This document shows, in pieces, positions 1 through 7,982 of a stretch of DNA of 64,000 nucleotides (position 1 is its first letter; every line of letters begins with the position of its first letter). Both the position numbers and the translations under genes were made by a program. The stretch comes from Teichococcus wenyumeiae (GTDB taxonomy: Bacteria; Pseudomonadota; Alphaproteobacteria; Acetobacterales; Acetobacteraceae), in NCBI RefSeq assembly GCF_003696345.1, contig NZ_RFLX01000004.1:1-64000 (forward strand), read 5' to 3'. Below the pieces are notes generated by a model. It had not been told where the DNA came from. It did not search any database and worked only from the letters and a program-made list of their open reading frames with translations.

Positions 1-341
1 CGCCGCGTGCTGGCCACCGTGCGGCCGCCGTTATACAGCGGCTGCGTCACCGTCGCCTGCAGCGAGCCGATCTGCCGGTCGGTATCGGCGTAGATGCCGC
101 GTGAGCGCGCCGTGCCGGAATTGTAGCCGGCTGAGCCGGCAACGGTGACGCTCGGCCGCCAGCCCGACAGCGCCTGCGGCACATTCTCATCCACCACCCG
201 CAGCTGCGCCCGCGCCGTCTGCAGGGTCGGGTTGTTGGCATAAGCCTGCGACAGCGCCGCCTCCAGCGTCTGCCCCCGCGCCACCCCAACCATCAACCCA
301 CACATCAATACCGACGCCGATAGCATCCGGAACATCGACAT
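1..341 (-). CDS. TolC family outer membrane protein, N-terminal part (runs off the window)
   Basis: The reading frame enters from the left edge on the minus strand, so only about 113 N-terminal residues are visible. It starts MSMFRMLSASVLMCG, a signal peptide ending near VARGQ, and then shows the TolC/OEP-family pattern: TLEAALSQAYANNPTLQTAR, followed by DENVPQALSGWRPSV and later LQATVTQPLYNGGRT. Family members are trimeric outer-membrane channels for type I secretion and RND/MFS efflux. The start could be the ATG at 341 or the one at 335. The gene lies about 110 bp downstream of pcm on the same strand, a pairing common in alphaproteobacteria. The cargo cannot be told from this fragment; a type I exporter pair sits about 30 kb away at 29841-32974 and would need such a channel. 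Confidence 0.88.
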   Translation of the reverse strand, partial: MSMFRMLSASVLMCGLMVGVARGQTLEAALSQAYANNPTLQTARAQLRVVDENVPQALSGWRPSVTVAGSAGYNSGTARSRGIYADTDRQIGSLQATVTQPLYNGGRTVASTR

Positions 342-450
342 CGCCACTCTCCCCAACCCAAGCCGGGGCTCCGCCCAGGCGGCGCGAGATTAGACGAGGC
401 CGCCCGATCCGGCCAGCATCCTCGCCGCCCTGGCGATCACGTAACCGCCC

Positions 451-1110
451 TCAGAAGACGAAGCCCGGCTCCGGCGCGAAGCCTGGCAGCGGCGCCGTGG
501 TGCAGTCAAAGGCTTCGGTGGTGCTGAAGGCGCCGCCAGCGCGGCGGCCGAGCACGGCGGCGCCGGAACGGCCGGGCGCATGGCAGACGCAGACCAGCCG
601 CCCACCTTCCGCCAGACGGTCGGAGATGGCGGTGGGGATGGCCGGCACCTCACCCTCCAGCATGATGACGTCGAAGGGGCCGGCCGGGGCGCCGGTGGCC
701 GGCGGGGCCTCCACCAGCTGCACGGAACCTGGCGCCAGCATCGCGCTATCCGCCAGCGCGGAGCGCGCCAGGGAGAGCAGAGACGCATCGTCCTCCACCG
801 CCGTGACGCGGGCACCGAGGCGGGCCAGCAGGGCGGCGCCGTAGCCGGAGCCAGAGCCCAGCACCAGCGCCGTCTCCCCTTCCCGCACCTCGGCCAGCTG
901 CACCAGGCGGGCCATCATCATGGGCTGCATCAGCACCCGGCCGTGGCCGAGGGGCACGTCCTCATCGGCATGCGCGCGGGCGATGCAGTGCTGCGGCACG
1001 AAGAGATGACGCGGCAGCTCCAGCATGGCCTCGATGATGCGGGTGTCGGTCACTTTGTTGGGCCGGACCTGTCCGTCCACCATCCACTTGCGCGCATCGG
1101 CGAAATTCAT
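451..1110 (-). CDS. pcm: Protein-L-isoaspartate O-methyltransferase family protein
   Basis: A 219-residue SAM-dependent methyltransferase of the PCMT family, which methylates isoaspartyl residues so that damaged proteins can be repaired. The N-terminus (MNFADARKWMVDGQVRPNKV, then TDTRI) is the usual one for the alphaproteobacterial subgroup, and the SAM-binding loop ALVLGSGSGYGAALLARLG lies around residues 80-98. The frame stays open upstream to 1191, but I chose the ATG at 1110 because it matches the family N-terminus and is preceded by a GGA-rich stretch. Alphaproteobacterial relatives of this short type often sit next to tolC, as here, and may not be true repair enzymes; that last point is inference. 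No terminator is seen between it and the TolC gene, so the two may be cotranscribed. Confidence 0.85.
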   Translation of the reverse strand: MNFADARKWMVDGQVRPNKVTDTRIIEAMLELPRHLFVPQHCIARAHADEDVPLGHGRVLMQPMMMARLVQLAEVREGETALVLGSGSGYGAALLARLGARVTAVEDDASLLSLARSALADSAMLAPGSVQLVEAPPATGAPAGPFDVIMLEGEVPAIPTAISDRLAEGGRLVCVCHAPGRSGAAVLGRRAGGAFSTTEAFDCTTAPLPGFAPEPGFVF

Positions 1111-1234
1111 CGGCCGCTCATCCTCGTCCTTCGCGCGGATCACACCCCCGCGCGTGGCCGCGGTTATAGGCGCCGTATTCCGCGGTTCCAAGCGGCAGGC
1201 CAGCGACGAACCGCATTGAGGCCGATCTGCCCCC

Positions 1235-1263
1235 TTGACCCTGAGCCTCTGGCACCCGATACA
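1235..1263 (+). promoter_or_regulatory. Promoter of tRNA-Cys
   Basis: TTGACC (1235-1240), a 17-bp spacer and GATACA (1258-1263) form a good sigma-70-type promoter. Its -10 box ends 8 bp before the first base of tRNA-Cys. Confidence 0.7.
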
Positions 1264-1271
1264 GCGCCCAC

Positions 1272-1345
1272 GGCCTGATGGCAGAATGGTGATGCAACGG
1301 ACTGCAAATCCGTGAATGTGGGTTCGATTCCCGCTCAGGCCTCCA
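1272..1345 (+). tRNA. tRNA-Cys (anticodon GCA)
   Basis: The cloverleaf folds completely. The acceptor stem GGCCTGA (1272-1278) pairs with TCAGGCC (1335-1341), and the anticodon stem ACGGA/TCCGT encloses loop CTGCAAA with anticodon GCA. The T arm is GTGGG-TTCGATT-CCCGC and the discriminator base is U. CCA (1343-1345) is encoded in the DNA. Length is 74 nt including CCA. Confidence 0.97.
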
Positions 1346-1393
1346 AACTAAGACTACAGTAAAGCGTTAGAGCGGAACGATTAAAAAAGCCCC

Positions 1394-1422
1394 TTGCGGC
1401 CCACGAATTGCCCCGCTATAGC
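1394..1422 (+). promoter_or_regulatory. Promoter of tRNA-Asn
   Basis: TTGCGG (1394-1399), a 17-bp spacer and TATAGC (1417-1422) lie 16 bp before tRNA-Asn. The two tRNA genes therefore appear to have separate promoters. Confidence 0.6.
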
Positions 1423-1438
1423 GCCCCTCACAAACTGA

Positions 1439-1514
1439 TCCCCGATAGCTCAGCTGGTAGAGCACGCGACTGTTAATCGCTAGGTCGTTGGTTCGAGTCC
1501 AACTCGGGGAGCCA
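1439..1514 (+). tRNA. tRNA-Asn (anticodon GTT)
   Basis: The acceptor stem TCCCCGA pairs with TCGGGGA; D arm GCTC...GAGC; anticodon loop CTGTTAA with anticodon GTT; T arm GTTGG-TTCGAGT-CCAAC. The discriminator base is G and CCA is encoded at 1512-1514. The first pair of the anticodon stem (C/T) is a mismatch, but the rest pairs cleanly. Length is 76 nt. Confidence 0.97.
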
Positions 1515-1525
1515 ATACATAGAAA

Positions 1526-1560
1526 AGCCCCTGGATGCTTCAGCATCCAAGGGCTTTTTC
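1526..1560 (+). terminator. Rho-independent terminator after tRNA-Asn, probably bidirectional
   Basis: The stem AGCCC-c-TGGATGC / GCATCCA-a-GGGCT, with loop TTCA, is followed by TTTTC TTT. On the other strand the stem is followed by TTTTCTA, so it may also end phnF transcription arriving from the right. Confidence 0.85.
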
Positions 1561-1582
1561 TTTGGCTTGGCCGTTGCGCGGC

Positions 1583-2326
1583 CTAGCCGCCCTCCTCGAT
1601 GACGATCTGGACCCGCCCTGCCGCGTAGCAGGACAGCGTGAAATCGACTGGCCGTCCCTCAGGGTCGGCATTCAGCGCCTCAGCCACCATCACAGGGCGG
1701 CTGCGCCCCTGCTGCAGCAGATCGGCCTCCTCCGTCGTGGGCAGCCGCGCCGTCAGGCGGGTGGAAACACGGTGGTAATCAGCAACGCCGCAAGCCTTCA
1801 TAGCGCCGGTGATGGAGGCGTCCTGCTCCAGCGCCGCCGTGACGCCTTGAAAGCGTGGCAACACGAAATGGTGCTTGCCGAACACCACCGGTCGGCCATC
1901 CGCCAGACCCAGCCGCTCCACCACCAGGACAGCGCGGCCTGGGCGCAGGCGAAGCGCCTCGGCCACCAGTTGATCCGCCGGCTGCTCGACCACACGCAGG
2001 ATGCGCCCGGCGGGTTCCCGGTTCTGCGCCCTTATCACCTCGGAGAAACGGGTGCGGGGACCGAGAGGGTAGTCCACCACATCCTCCGCGACAAAGGAGC
2101 CGCGCCCCTGCTCGATACGGATCAGCCCGCGCAGGCTCAGGGCATCCAGCGCCCGGCGCACGGTATGGCGGTTGACGCCGTGGCGGGTGGCCAGTTCGGC
2201 CTCGCTGGGCAGGCGGCTGCCGGGGGCGTGCTGGCCGCTGGCGATGGCCTGCTCCAGCACCTGCACGATTTGCCGCCACAGGGCGACGCCCTCTCCACGG
2301 GCCAGGTTGTGCGGAGGAGGTGTCAT
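1583..2326 (-). CDS. phnF: GntR-family regulator of phosphonate metabolism (PhnF type)
   Basis: A 247-residue GntR/HutC-subfamily repressor. The winged-helix domain covers roughly residues 10-80 and includes GSRLPSEAELATRHGVNRHT and RRALDALSLRGLIRIEQGRG. A UTRA effector domain follows (FSEVIRAQNREPAGRIL, later LEQDASITGAMKACGV). It is divergent from phnG, with a palindrome and promoter between them, which is the normal arrangement for PhnF controlling a C-P lyase operon. The frame is open upstream to 2407; I chose the ATG at 2326 (MTPPPHNLARGEG) because the extra 27 residues look non-conserved and would overlap the promoter. The phosphonate-related role comes from family and context. Confidence 0.88.
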   Translation of the reverse strand: MTPPPHNLARGEGVALWRQIVQVLEQAIASGQHAPGSRLPSEAELATRHGVNRHTVRRALDALSLRGLIRIEQGRGSFVAEDVVDYPLGPRTRFSEVIRAQNREPAGRILRVVEQPADQLVAEALRLRPGRAVLVVERLGLADGRPVVFGKHHFVLPRFQGVTAALEQDASITGAMKACGVADYHRVSTRLTARLPTTEEADLLQQGRSRPVMVAEALNADPEGRPVDFTLSCYAAGRVQIVIEEGG

Positions 2327-2369
2327 GAAAGCTTCAACCCGCCGGTTCCTTCCAGATGCCACATTCGGC

Positions 2370-2405
2370 TTGACGCTAGCCTGTTGGATATCTACTCGTC
2401 TAGAC
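2370..2405 (+). promoter_or_regulatory. Promoter of the phn operon with overlapping palindromic operator candidate
   Basis: TTGACG (2370-2375), a 17-bp spacer and TACTCG (2393-2398) form a plausible promoter about 30 bp before phnG. The perfect 8-bp palindrome GTCTAGAC (2398-2405) overlaps the end of the -10 box and the expected transcription start. A repressor bound there would block RNA polymerase, so it is the best candidate PhnF site in this intergenic region. Confidence 0.5.
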
Positions 2406-2430
2406 ATCTCAACAGGACACGGAGCCTACC

Positions 2431-2877
2431 TTGTCCGAGGATATCAAAGCCCGCCGTCGCTGGATGGGCCTGCTCGCACGCTCCAGCCACAATGCCATCC
2501 GCGCCCGACTGAACGACGCCCCCCCTCTGCCGCCCCATAGCCGCCTGCGCGGCCCTGAAACCGGCCTCGTGATGCTGCGTGGCCGCGCCGGGGGCGATGG
2601 CAGTGCCTTCAACCTTTCCGAAATGACGGTGACCCGCTGCGCGGTGACCTTGGAGGATGGAACGGTGGGGCATGCCTATGTCGCCGGCCGGGACCGGCAA
2701 CAGGCGGAGCTGGCGGCTGTGCTGGACGCCGCCTTGCAGAACGCGGCGTTGCGGCCGGCGCTGATGGGCGCCGTTGTCGAGCCCCTCGCTGCCCAGGAAG
2801 CGGAGCATCGGGCGCGGGAGGCCCGCAAGGCGGCCGCCACCCGCGTGCAGTTCTTCACCATGGCGAACATGCGCTGA
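2431..2877 (+). CDS. phnG: C-P lyase core complex subunit PhnG
   Basis: The 148-residue protein is the small PhnG subunit of the PhnGHIJ complex, which attaches methylphosphonate to ribose triphosphate and cleaves the C-P bond. Recognisable features are the N-terminal RRRWMGLLARSS and the FNLSEMTVTRCAV segment around residue 70. The start is TTG (2431), with GGAG about 7 bp upstream; the first in-frame ATG (2464) would remove the conserved RRRW segment. Its stop codon overlaps the phnH start (TGATG). It is the first gene of a plus-strand operon that runs without gaps to 8656. Confidence 0.92.
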   Translation: MSEDIKARRRWMGLLARSSHNAIRARLNDAPPLPPHSRLRGPETGLVMLRGRAGGDGSAFNLSEMTVTRCAVTLEDGTVGHAYVAGRDRQQAELAAVLDAALQNAALRPALMGAVVEPLAAQEAEHRAREARKAAATRVQFFTMANMR

Positions 2878-3440
2878 TGCGCCCCGGATTCACCGACCCC
2901 GTGCAGGATGCGCAGTCCTGCTTCCGTGCGGTGCTGGAGGCCATGAGCCGCCCCGGCCGCGTTCAGGTGCTGCCGGACGGCCTTAATCCACCTGCCGCCC
3001 TGCATCCTGCCACGGCCGCCGTGCTGCTGACCCTGGCTGATGCCGAGACGCCGCTGCACCATGATGCCGGCGCCGAAGCCGACTCCTGGCTGCGCTTCCA
3101 CTGCGGTTGTCCGCTGGCGAGCCCTGCCGACGCCGCCTTCGTTCTGGCGGCAGGGCAGCCGCCGGCGATCTCTGCCCTGGCGCAGGGCAGCGATGAGGAG
3201 CCGGAGCGCGGCGCCACCCTGATCCTTCAGGTTTCCGCACTGGAAACCGGCCATGGCTGGCGCCTCACCGGGCCCGGCATCGCCCAGGAACACCGGCTTT
3301 GGGTGGAGGGCTTGCCCCCCGGTTTCGTGGCTGAGTGGCGGGCGCAGCGGGCCTGCTTCCCTCGTGGGGTGGATGTCATTCTCTGCGCCGGCCATCGCAT
3401 CGCCGCCCTGCCGCGCGGCATCCGGATCGAGGAGGGCTGA
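2877..3440 (+). CDS. phnH: C-P lyase core complex subunit PhnH
   Basis: A 187-residue PhnH, the PLP-transferase-fold but non-catalytic subunit of the C-P lyase core complex. The N-terminus FTDPVQDAQSCFRAVLEAMS followed by RPGR is diagnostic, and DAETPLHHDAG and FHCGCPLASPADAAFV follow in the usual order. The ATG overlaps the phnG stop by one base, so translation is probably coupled. Only 4 bp separate its stop from the phnI start. Confidence 0.93.
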   Translation: MRPGFTDPVQDAQSCFRAVLEAMSRPGRVQVLPDGLNPPAALHPATAAVLLTLADAETPLHHDAGAEADSWLRFHCGCPLASPADAAFVLAAGQPPAISALAQGSDEEPERGATLILQVSALETGHGWRLTGPGIAQEHRLWVEGLPPGFVAEWRAQRACFPRGVDVILCAGHRIAALPRGIRIEEG

Positions 3441-3444
3441 CGCC

Positions 3445-4530
3445 ATGGCCTATGTGGCTGTCAAAGGCGGCGAACGCGCGATCGGCAACGCCCATGCCTG
3501 GCTGGCCGAAACCCGCCGTGGCGACACGGATGTGCCGGAGCTGGACGTTGCCCAGGTGGCGCAGCAGCTTGGCTTGGCGGTGGACCGGGTCATGGCGGAA
3601 GGCTCCTGCTACGACCGTGATCTTGCCGCCCTGGCCATCAAGCAGGCGCGCGGCGACCTGATCGAGGCCGCCTTCCTGCTGCGCGCCTATCGCACCACCC
3701 TGCCCCGCTTCGGCTATGCGGCGCCGCTGGATACCGGCGCCATGCGCATCCGCCGCCGGGTTTCCGCGACCTACAAGGACCTGCCAGGGGGGCAGGTCCT
3801 GGGCCCGACCTTCGACTACACCCACCGCCTGCTGGATTTCACCCTGGCCGCCGCCGGAGAGCCTCCTGCCCCCGCCCCCGAGGTGGAGGCGGAGGACGCG
3901 GAGGCCCCGCGCGTGACGGAACTGCTGGCCCGCGAGAACCTGATGCGGCGCGATGAAGCGTCGGAGGTCGAGCCGGCGGACCTGACGCGCCAGCCGCTCT
4001 CCTTTCCCGCAGCGCGGCCAACGCGGCTGCAGAACCTGGCGCGGGGCGACGAGGGTTTTCTGCTGGGCTTGGGTTATTCCACCCAGCGCGGCTACGGCAA
4101 CAGCCATCCCTTTGTTGGTGAGATCCGGCACGGCAGCGTCACCGTCTGCTTCACGCCGCCGGAACTCGGCTTCGAGATCGAGATCGGTGAGATCGATGTC
4201 ACCGAATGCCAGATGGTGAACCAGTTCCACGGCAGCCGCAGCGAACCCCCGCAGTTCACCCGTGGCTACGGGCTGGTGCTGGGGCAAGGCGAGCGCAAGG
4301 CGATGTCGATGGCCCTGGTGGACCGTGCCCTGCAGGCCGGCGAACTGGGCGAGGACCGCACCGCGCCCGCGCAGGACGAGGAGTTCGTGCTGATGCACAG
4401 CGACAATGTCGAGGCGACTGGCTTCGTCGAACACCTGAAGCTGCCGCACTACGTGGACTTCCAGAGCGAGCTGGAAGTGGTGCGCCTGATGCGCGCGACC
4501 GCCGCCGAACCGGAGAAGGCTGAGCCATGA
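3445..4530 (+). CDS. phnI: C-P lyase core complex subunit PhnI
   Basis: A 361-residue PhnI, the nucleosidase subunit that, with PhnG, H and L, replaces the adenine of ATP by the alkylphosphonate. The family start MAYVAVKGGERAIGNAHAWL is clear. Further family blocks are ERKAMSMALVDRAL and EEFVLMHSDNVEATGFVEHL near the C-terminus. The reading frame is open upstream to 3253, but that part overlaps phnH and is not conserved, so the start is the ATG at 3445. Its last bases form an ATGA overlap with phnJ. Confidence 0.95.
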   Translation: MAYVAVKGGERAIGNAHAWLAETRRGDTDVPELDVAQVAQQLGLAVDRVMAEGSCYDRDLAALAIKQARGDLIEAAFLLRAYRTTLPRFGYAAPLDTGAMRIRRRVSATYKDLPGGQVLGPTFDYTHRLLDFTLAAAGEPPAPAPEVEAEDAEAPRVTELLARENLMRRDEASEVEPADLTRQPLSFPAARPTRLQNLARGDEGFLLGLGYSTQRGYGNSHPFVGEIRHGSVTVCFTPPELGFEIEIGEIDVTECQMVNQFHGSRSEPPQFTRGYGLVLGQGERKAMSMALVDRALQAGELGEDRTAPAQDEEFVLMHSDNVEATGFVEHLKLPHYVDFQSELEVVRLMRATAAEPEKAEP

Positions 4531-5384
4531 GCCGCGACGAGGCCTATAACTTCGCCTATCTGGACGAGAACACGAAGCGGATGATCCGCCGCGCACTGCT
4601 GAAGGCAGTGGCCATCCCAGGCCATCAGGTGCCCTTCGGCGCGCGGGAAATGCCGCTGCCCTATGGCTGGGGCACCGGCGGCATCCAGGTGACGGCCGCC
4701 GTGCTGGGGCCGCGCGACGTGCTGAAGGTCATCGACCAGGGGGCGGACGACACCACCAATGCCGTATCCATCCGCCGCTTCTTCCACCGCGTGGCGGGCG
4801 TGGAGACGACGACGCGCACGTCGGAGGCCACGGTCATCCAGACCCGGCACCGCATCCCGGAAGCCAGGCTGACCGAAGCGCAGATCATCGTCTACCAGGT
4901 ACCGATGCCGGAGCCGCTGTTCCGCCTGGAGCCCCGGCTGGCGGAGACGAAGCGCATGCACGCACTGGCCGATTACGGGCTCATGCATGTGAAGCTTTAC
5001 GAGGATATCGCGAAGCACGGCCATATCGCGACCTCCTACAGCTACCCGGTGATGGTGGACGGGCGCTACCTGATGTCGCCCTCGCCCATCCCCGCCTTCG
5101 ATAATCCGAAGATGCACCGCATGCCGGCGCTGCAACTCTTTGGTGCCGGGCGGGAGAAGCGCATCTACGCCGTGCCGCCCTATACCGATGTGCGGAGCCT
5201 GGATTTCGAGGACCACCCCTTCCGGCCGCATCGCGCCAAGGCGCATTGCGCGCTTTGCGCCTCCTGCACCAGCTACCTCGACGAGGTGGTGACGGACGAT
5301 CGCGGCGGGCGGATGTTCGTCTGCTCCGACACCGACTACTGCGAAACCCGCCAGGCTGAACAACAGAAGGTTGCCGCGGCATGA
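4527..5384 (+). CDS. phnJ: C-P lyase, radical SAM-dependent PhnJ (alpha-D-ribose 1-methylphosphonate 5-phosphate C-P-lyase)
   Basis: A 285-residue PhnJ, the catalytic radical enzyme that breaks the carbon-phosphorus bond, giving ribose 1,2-cyclic phosphate 5-phosphate and the hydrocarbon (methane from methylphosphonate). The cysteine pattern C241-x2-C244-x21-C266-x5-C272 is intact and falls at the same residue numbers as in the E. coli enzyme. In that enzyme the first three bind the 4Fe-4S cluster and the last is the thiyl-radical residue. An extra cysteine, C247, lies next to the cluster ligands. The surrounding sequence (YLDEVVTDDRGGRMFVCSDT) is canonical. The gene overlaps phnI and phnK by ATGA junctions. 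This should be a functional enzyme. Confidence 0.97.
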   Translation: MSRDEAYNFAYLDENTKRMIRRALLKAVAIPGHQVPFGAREMPLPYGWGTGGIQVTAAVLGPRDVLKVIDQGADDTTNAVSIRRFFHRVAGVETTTRTSEATVIQTRHRIPEARLTEAQIIVYQVPMPEPLFRLEPRLAETKRMHALADYGLMHVKLYEDIAKHGHIATSYSYPVMVDGRYLMSPSPIPAFDNPKMHRMPALQLFGAGREKRIYAVPPYTDVRSLDFEDHPFRPHRAKAHCALCASCTSYLDEVVTDDRGGRMFVCSDTDYCETRQAEQQKVAAA

Positions 5385-6154
5385 GCGCGCCTCTGCTGGA
5401 GGCTGAGGGCCTCCGCCTCCGCTTCGGCGCCGTGGTGGCGCTGGACTCGGTGGCCATCGATGTCCATCCGGGCGAAGTGGTCGCCATTGTGGGTGAATCC
5501 GGCTCGGGCAAATCCACCCTGCTGCGGGTTCTGGCCGGGCAGATGCGGCCCGATGCGGGGCAGGTCACCTACCGCGCCCCGGACGGCACGCCGCACCCGG
5601 TGCATGACATGGGCGAGGCCGCCTTGCGGCGCCTGATGCGCACGGATTGGGGCTTCGTGCACCAGCATGCGCGGGACGGGCTGCGCATGGGCGTCTCCGC
5701 CGGCGGCAATGTCGGTGAGCGGCTGATGGCCGTGGGCGCCCGCCACTACGGCAATATCCGGGGCGAGGCCGCGGAATGGCTGCGGCGGGTCGAGATCGAC
5801 CCCGCGCGCATCGACCACCTTCCCCGCACTTTCTCCGGCGGCATGCAGCAGCGGTTGCAGATCGCCCGCACGCTGGTGACGCGCCCGCGGCTGGTGTTCA
5901 TGGATGAGCCGACCGGCGGGCTGGATGTTTCCGTGCAGGCGCGGCTACTGGACCTGATCCGGGCACTGGTGGCGGATCTCGGCATTGCCGTGCTGCTGGT
6001 GACGCACGACATCGCCGCCGCCCGCCTGCTGGCGCACCGCATCATGGTCATGCGGCACGGCCAGGTGGTGGAGCACGGGCTGACCGACCGGGTGCTGGAC
6101 GACCCGCAGCATCCCTATACACAACTCCTCGTTTCCTCGGTGCTGGCGGCATGA
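5381..6154 (+). CDS. phnK: ABC-type ATP-binding subunit PhnK of C-P lyase
   Basis: A 257-residue ABC-family ATPase that binds the PhnGHIJ core and is not part of a membrane transporter. Walker A GESGSGKST is near residue 38, signature FSGGMQQRLQIART near 148, Walker B LVFMDEPTGGLD near 170, and the switch histidine lies in LLVTHD. It resembles oligopeptide-transporter ATPases, as PhnK does, and ends with the DDPQHPYTQLLVSS segment typical of that subclass. Its position between phnJ and phnL, with ATGA overlaps on both sides, fixes the assignment. Confidence 0.93.
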   Translation: MSAPLLEAEGLRLRFGAVVALDSVAIDVHPGEVVAIVGESGSGKSTLLRVLAGQMRPDAGQVTYRAPDGTPHPVHDMGEAALRRLMRTDWGFVHQHARDGLRMGVSAGGNVGERLMAVGARHYGNIRGEAAEWLRRVEIDPARIDHLPRTFSGGMQQRLQIARTLVTRPRLVFMDEPTGGLDVSVQARLLDLIRALVADLGIAVLLVTHDIAAARLLAHRIMVMRHGQVVEHGLTDRVLDDPQHPYTQLLVSSVLAA

Positions 6155-6849
6155 AGGCCTCTCTCTGGACCCAGGACCTGGGCAAGAGCTTCCGGCTGCA
6201 CCTTCAAGGCGGCATCCGCATCCCTGTGCTGGAGCATGTCGATTTCGCCGTGGCGCCGGGTGAATGCGTGGCGCTCTCCGGCCCCTCCGGCGCCGGCAAA
6301 TCGACGCTGATGCGCTGCCTTTATGGCAATTACGGTGCCGAGGCCGGGCGCATCCACCTGATGCATGACGGCGCGGCGGTGGAGCTGACCGGTGCCGATG
6401 CCCGCGCGATGCGCGAGATCCGCCGGCAGACGCTGGGCTATGTCTCGCAGTTCCTGCGCGTCATTCCCCGCATCGGTGCCCTGGACATCGTGGCGGAGCC
6501 GCTGATCGCGCGCGGCGCCGCGCCCGAGCTTGCGCGGACGCGGGCCGAATCCCTCCTGCTGCAGCTCAACCTGCCGCGCCGCCTGCACCACCTGCCGCCC
6601 GCGACCTTCTCGGGCGGCGAGCAGCAGCGGGTGAACCTTGCCCGTGGCTTCGCCCCCGGCTACCCCATCCTGCTGCTGGACGAGCCCACCGCGAGCCTCG
6701 ACGCCGCCAACCGCGAGGTGGTGATCGCGTTGATCGCCGAGGCCAAGGCCGCCGGCACCGCGATCATCGGCATTTTCCATGACGTGGAAGTGCGGGACCG
6801 CGTGGCCGACCGTCTCTTCGAAGTTTTGCCCATCCAGGACGCCGCATGA
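6151..6849 (+). CDS. phnL: ABC-type ATP-binding subunit PhnL of C-P lyase
   Basis: The 232-residue PhnL is the second ABC-like ATPase of the pathway and binds on top of PhnK in the E. coli complex. Walker A is GPSGAGKST, the signature FSGGEQQRVNLARG, Walker B ILLLDEPTASLD, and the switch is FHDVEVRDRVADR. The N-terminal FRLHLQGGIRIPVLEHVDF is characteristic of PhnL and absent from PhnK. ATGA overlaps with phnK and phnM indicate translational coupling. Confidence 0.93.
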   Translation: MKASLWTQDLGKSFRLHLQGGIRIPVLEHVDFAVAPGECVALSGPSGAGKSTLMRCLYGNYGAEAGRIHLMHDGAAVELTGADARAMREIRRQTLGYVSQFLRVIPRIGALDIVAEPLIARGAAPELARTRAESLLLQLNLPRRLHHLPPATFSGGEQQRVNLARGFAPGYPILLLDEPTASLDAANREVVIALIAEAKAAGTAIIGIFHDVEVRDRVADRLFEVLPIQDAA

Positions 6850-7982
6850 CCGCCGAGACCATTCTGACCAACGCCCTGCTGGTCCTCCCTGAAGAGGTGC
6901 TGCCCGGCACCCTGGTGGTGCGGGAGGGACGCATCGCGGAGGTGCAGCCCGGCCGCAGCCATGCGCCCGGCGCCATCGACCTGGATGGCGACCACCTGAT
7001 GCCCGGTGTCATCGACGTGCATACGGACAACCTGGAACGCCAGGTGCAGCCCCGCGCCACAGCGCGCTGGCCTTCCCGCTCCGCCTTCATGTCGCATGAC
7101 GCGCAGACGGCGGCGGCGGGCGTGACCACGGTGCTGGACGCGCTGTGCCTGGGCGATCTCGGCTTCGACGCGCAGCGGACGGAGACCTTTCTGGACGGCG
7201 TGAGGGATCTCGATGCCCTGGCACCGACCGGGCTGCTGAAGAGCGAACATTTCCTTCATCTGCGTTGCGAATTGCCCGCCGCGGACCTGATGCCCTTGCT
7301 GGACACGGTGGCGGACCACCCCGCCGTGCGGATGGTCAGCTTGATGGATCATTCCCCAGGTGTCGGCCAGTACGTGGATGTCGAGCGCTACCGCGCCATG
7401 CGGGCCAAGAGCTTGCCTCTCGAGGAGGTGGAGCGCCGCATCGACCACCTCCTGGCGCAGCGCGAGCGCCTGCTGGGCCCGCAGCGGCGCGCGCTGCTGG
7501 AGCGCTTCGCGGGCCGCGACCTGCCACTGGCCAGCCATGACGACTGGCGTGAGGACGAGATCGCACAAAATGAAGCCGACGGCATCATGATTTCGGAATT
7601 CCCGGTCTCGATGCTGGCGGCGGAGGCGGCGCGGCGGCATGGCATGCAGATCATCGCCGGCGCGCCGAACCTGGTGCGCGGCGGCAGCCATTCCGGCAAT
7701 GTCGCGGCTTCCGACCTGGTGCGCAGCGGGCTGGTGGATGTCTTCGCCAGCGACTACGTGCCGCCCGCGATGATCGAGGCGGTGTGGCGCGCGGCGGCCG
7801 AGACCGGCCTTTCCCTGCCCAGGGCCATCGCCACCATCACCGATGCCCCCGCGCGCATGCTGAAGATGCACGACCGCGGCCGCATCGAGGCCGGGCGCCG
7901 TGCCGACCTCGTGCGCATCCGGCCGCTGGGCGACATGCCGGTGGTGCGCAGCGTCTGGCGGGCGGGCGAGCGCGTCGCATGA
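6846..7982 (+). CDS. phnM: Alpha-D-ribose 1-methylphosphonate 5-triphosphate diphosphatase PhnM
   Basis: The 378-residue amidohydrolase-superfamily enzyme removes pyrophosphate from ribose 1-phosphonate 5-triphosphate, giving the PhnJ substrate. Metal-site segments are visible: MPGVIDVHTDNLERQ near residue 50, FLHLRCELP near 137, MVSLMDHSPGVGQY near 165, and VFASDYVPP near the C-terminal third. The C-terminal GRIEAGRRADLVRI is the amidohydrolase beta-sandwich tail. It overlaps the next gene by ATGA. Confidence 0.95.
   Translation: MTAETILTNALLVLPEEVLPGTLVVREGRIAEVQPGRSHAPGAIDLDGDHLMPGVIDVHTDNLERQVQPRATARWPSRSAFMSHDAQTAAAGVTTVLDALCLGDLGFDAQRTETFLDGVRDLDALAPTGLLKSEHFLHLRCELPAADLMPLLDTVADHPAVRMVSLMDHSPGVGQYVDVERYRAMRAKSLPLEEVERRIDHLLAQRERLLGPQRRALLERFAGRDLPLASHDDWREDEIAQNEADGIMISEFPVSMLAAEAARRHGMQIIAGAPNLVRGGSHSGNVAASDLVRSGLVDVFASDYVPPAMIEAVWRAAAETGLSLPRAIATITDAPARMLKMHDRGRIEAGRRADLVRIRPLGDMPVVRSVWRAGERVA

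Noticed and set aside
3253-3444. Longer start for phnI at 3253
   Set aside because: The added part lies entirely within phnH and near its end, and is not PhnI-like; the ATG at 3445 gives the family N-terminus.
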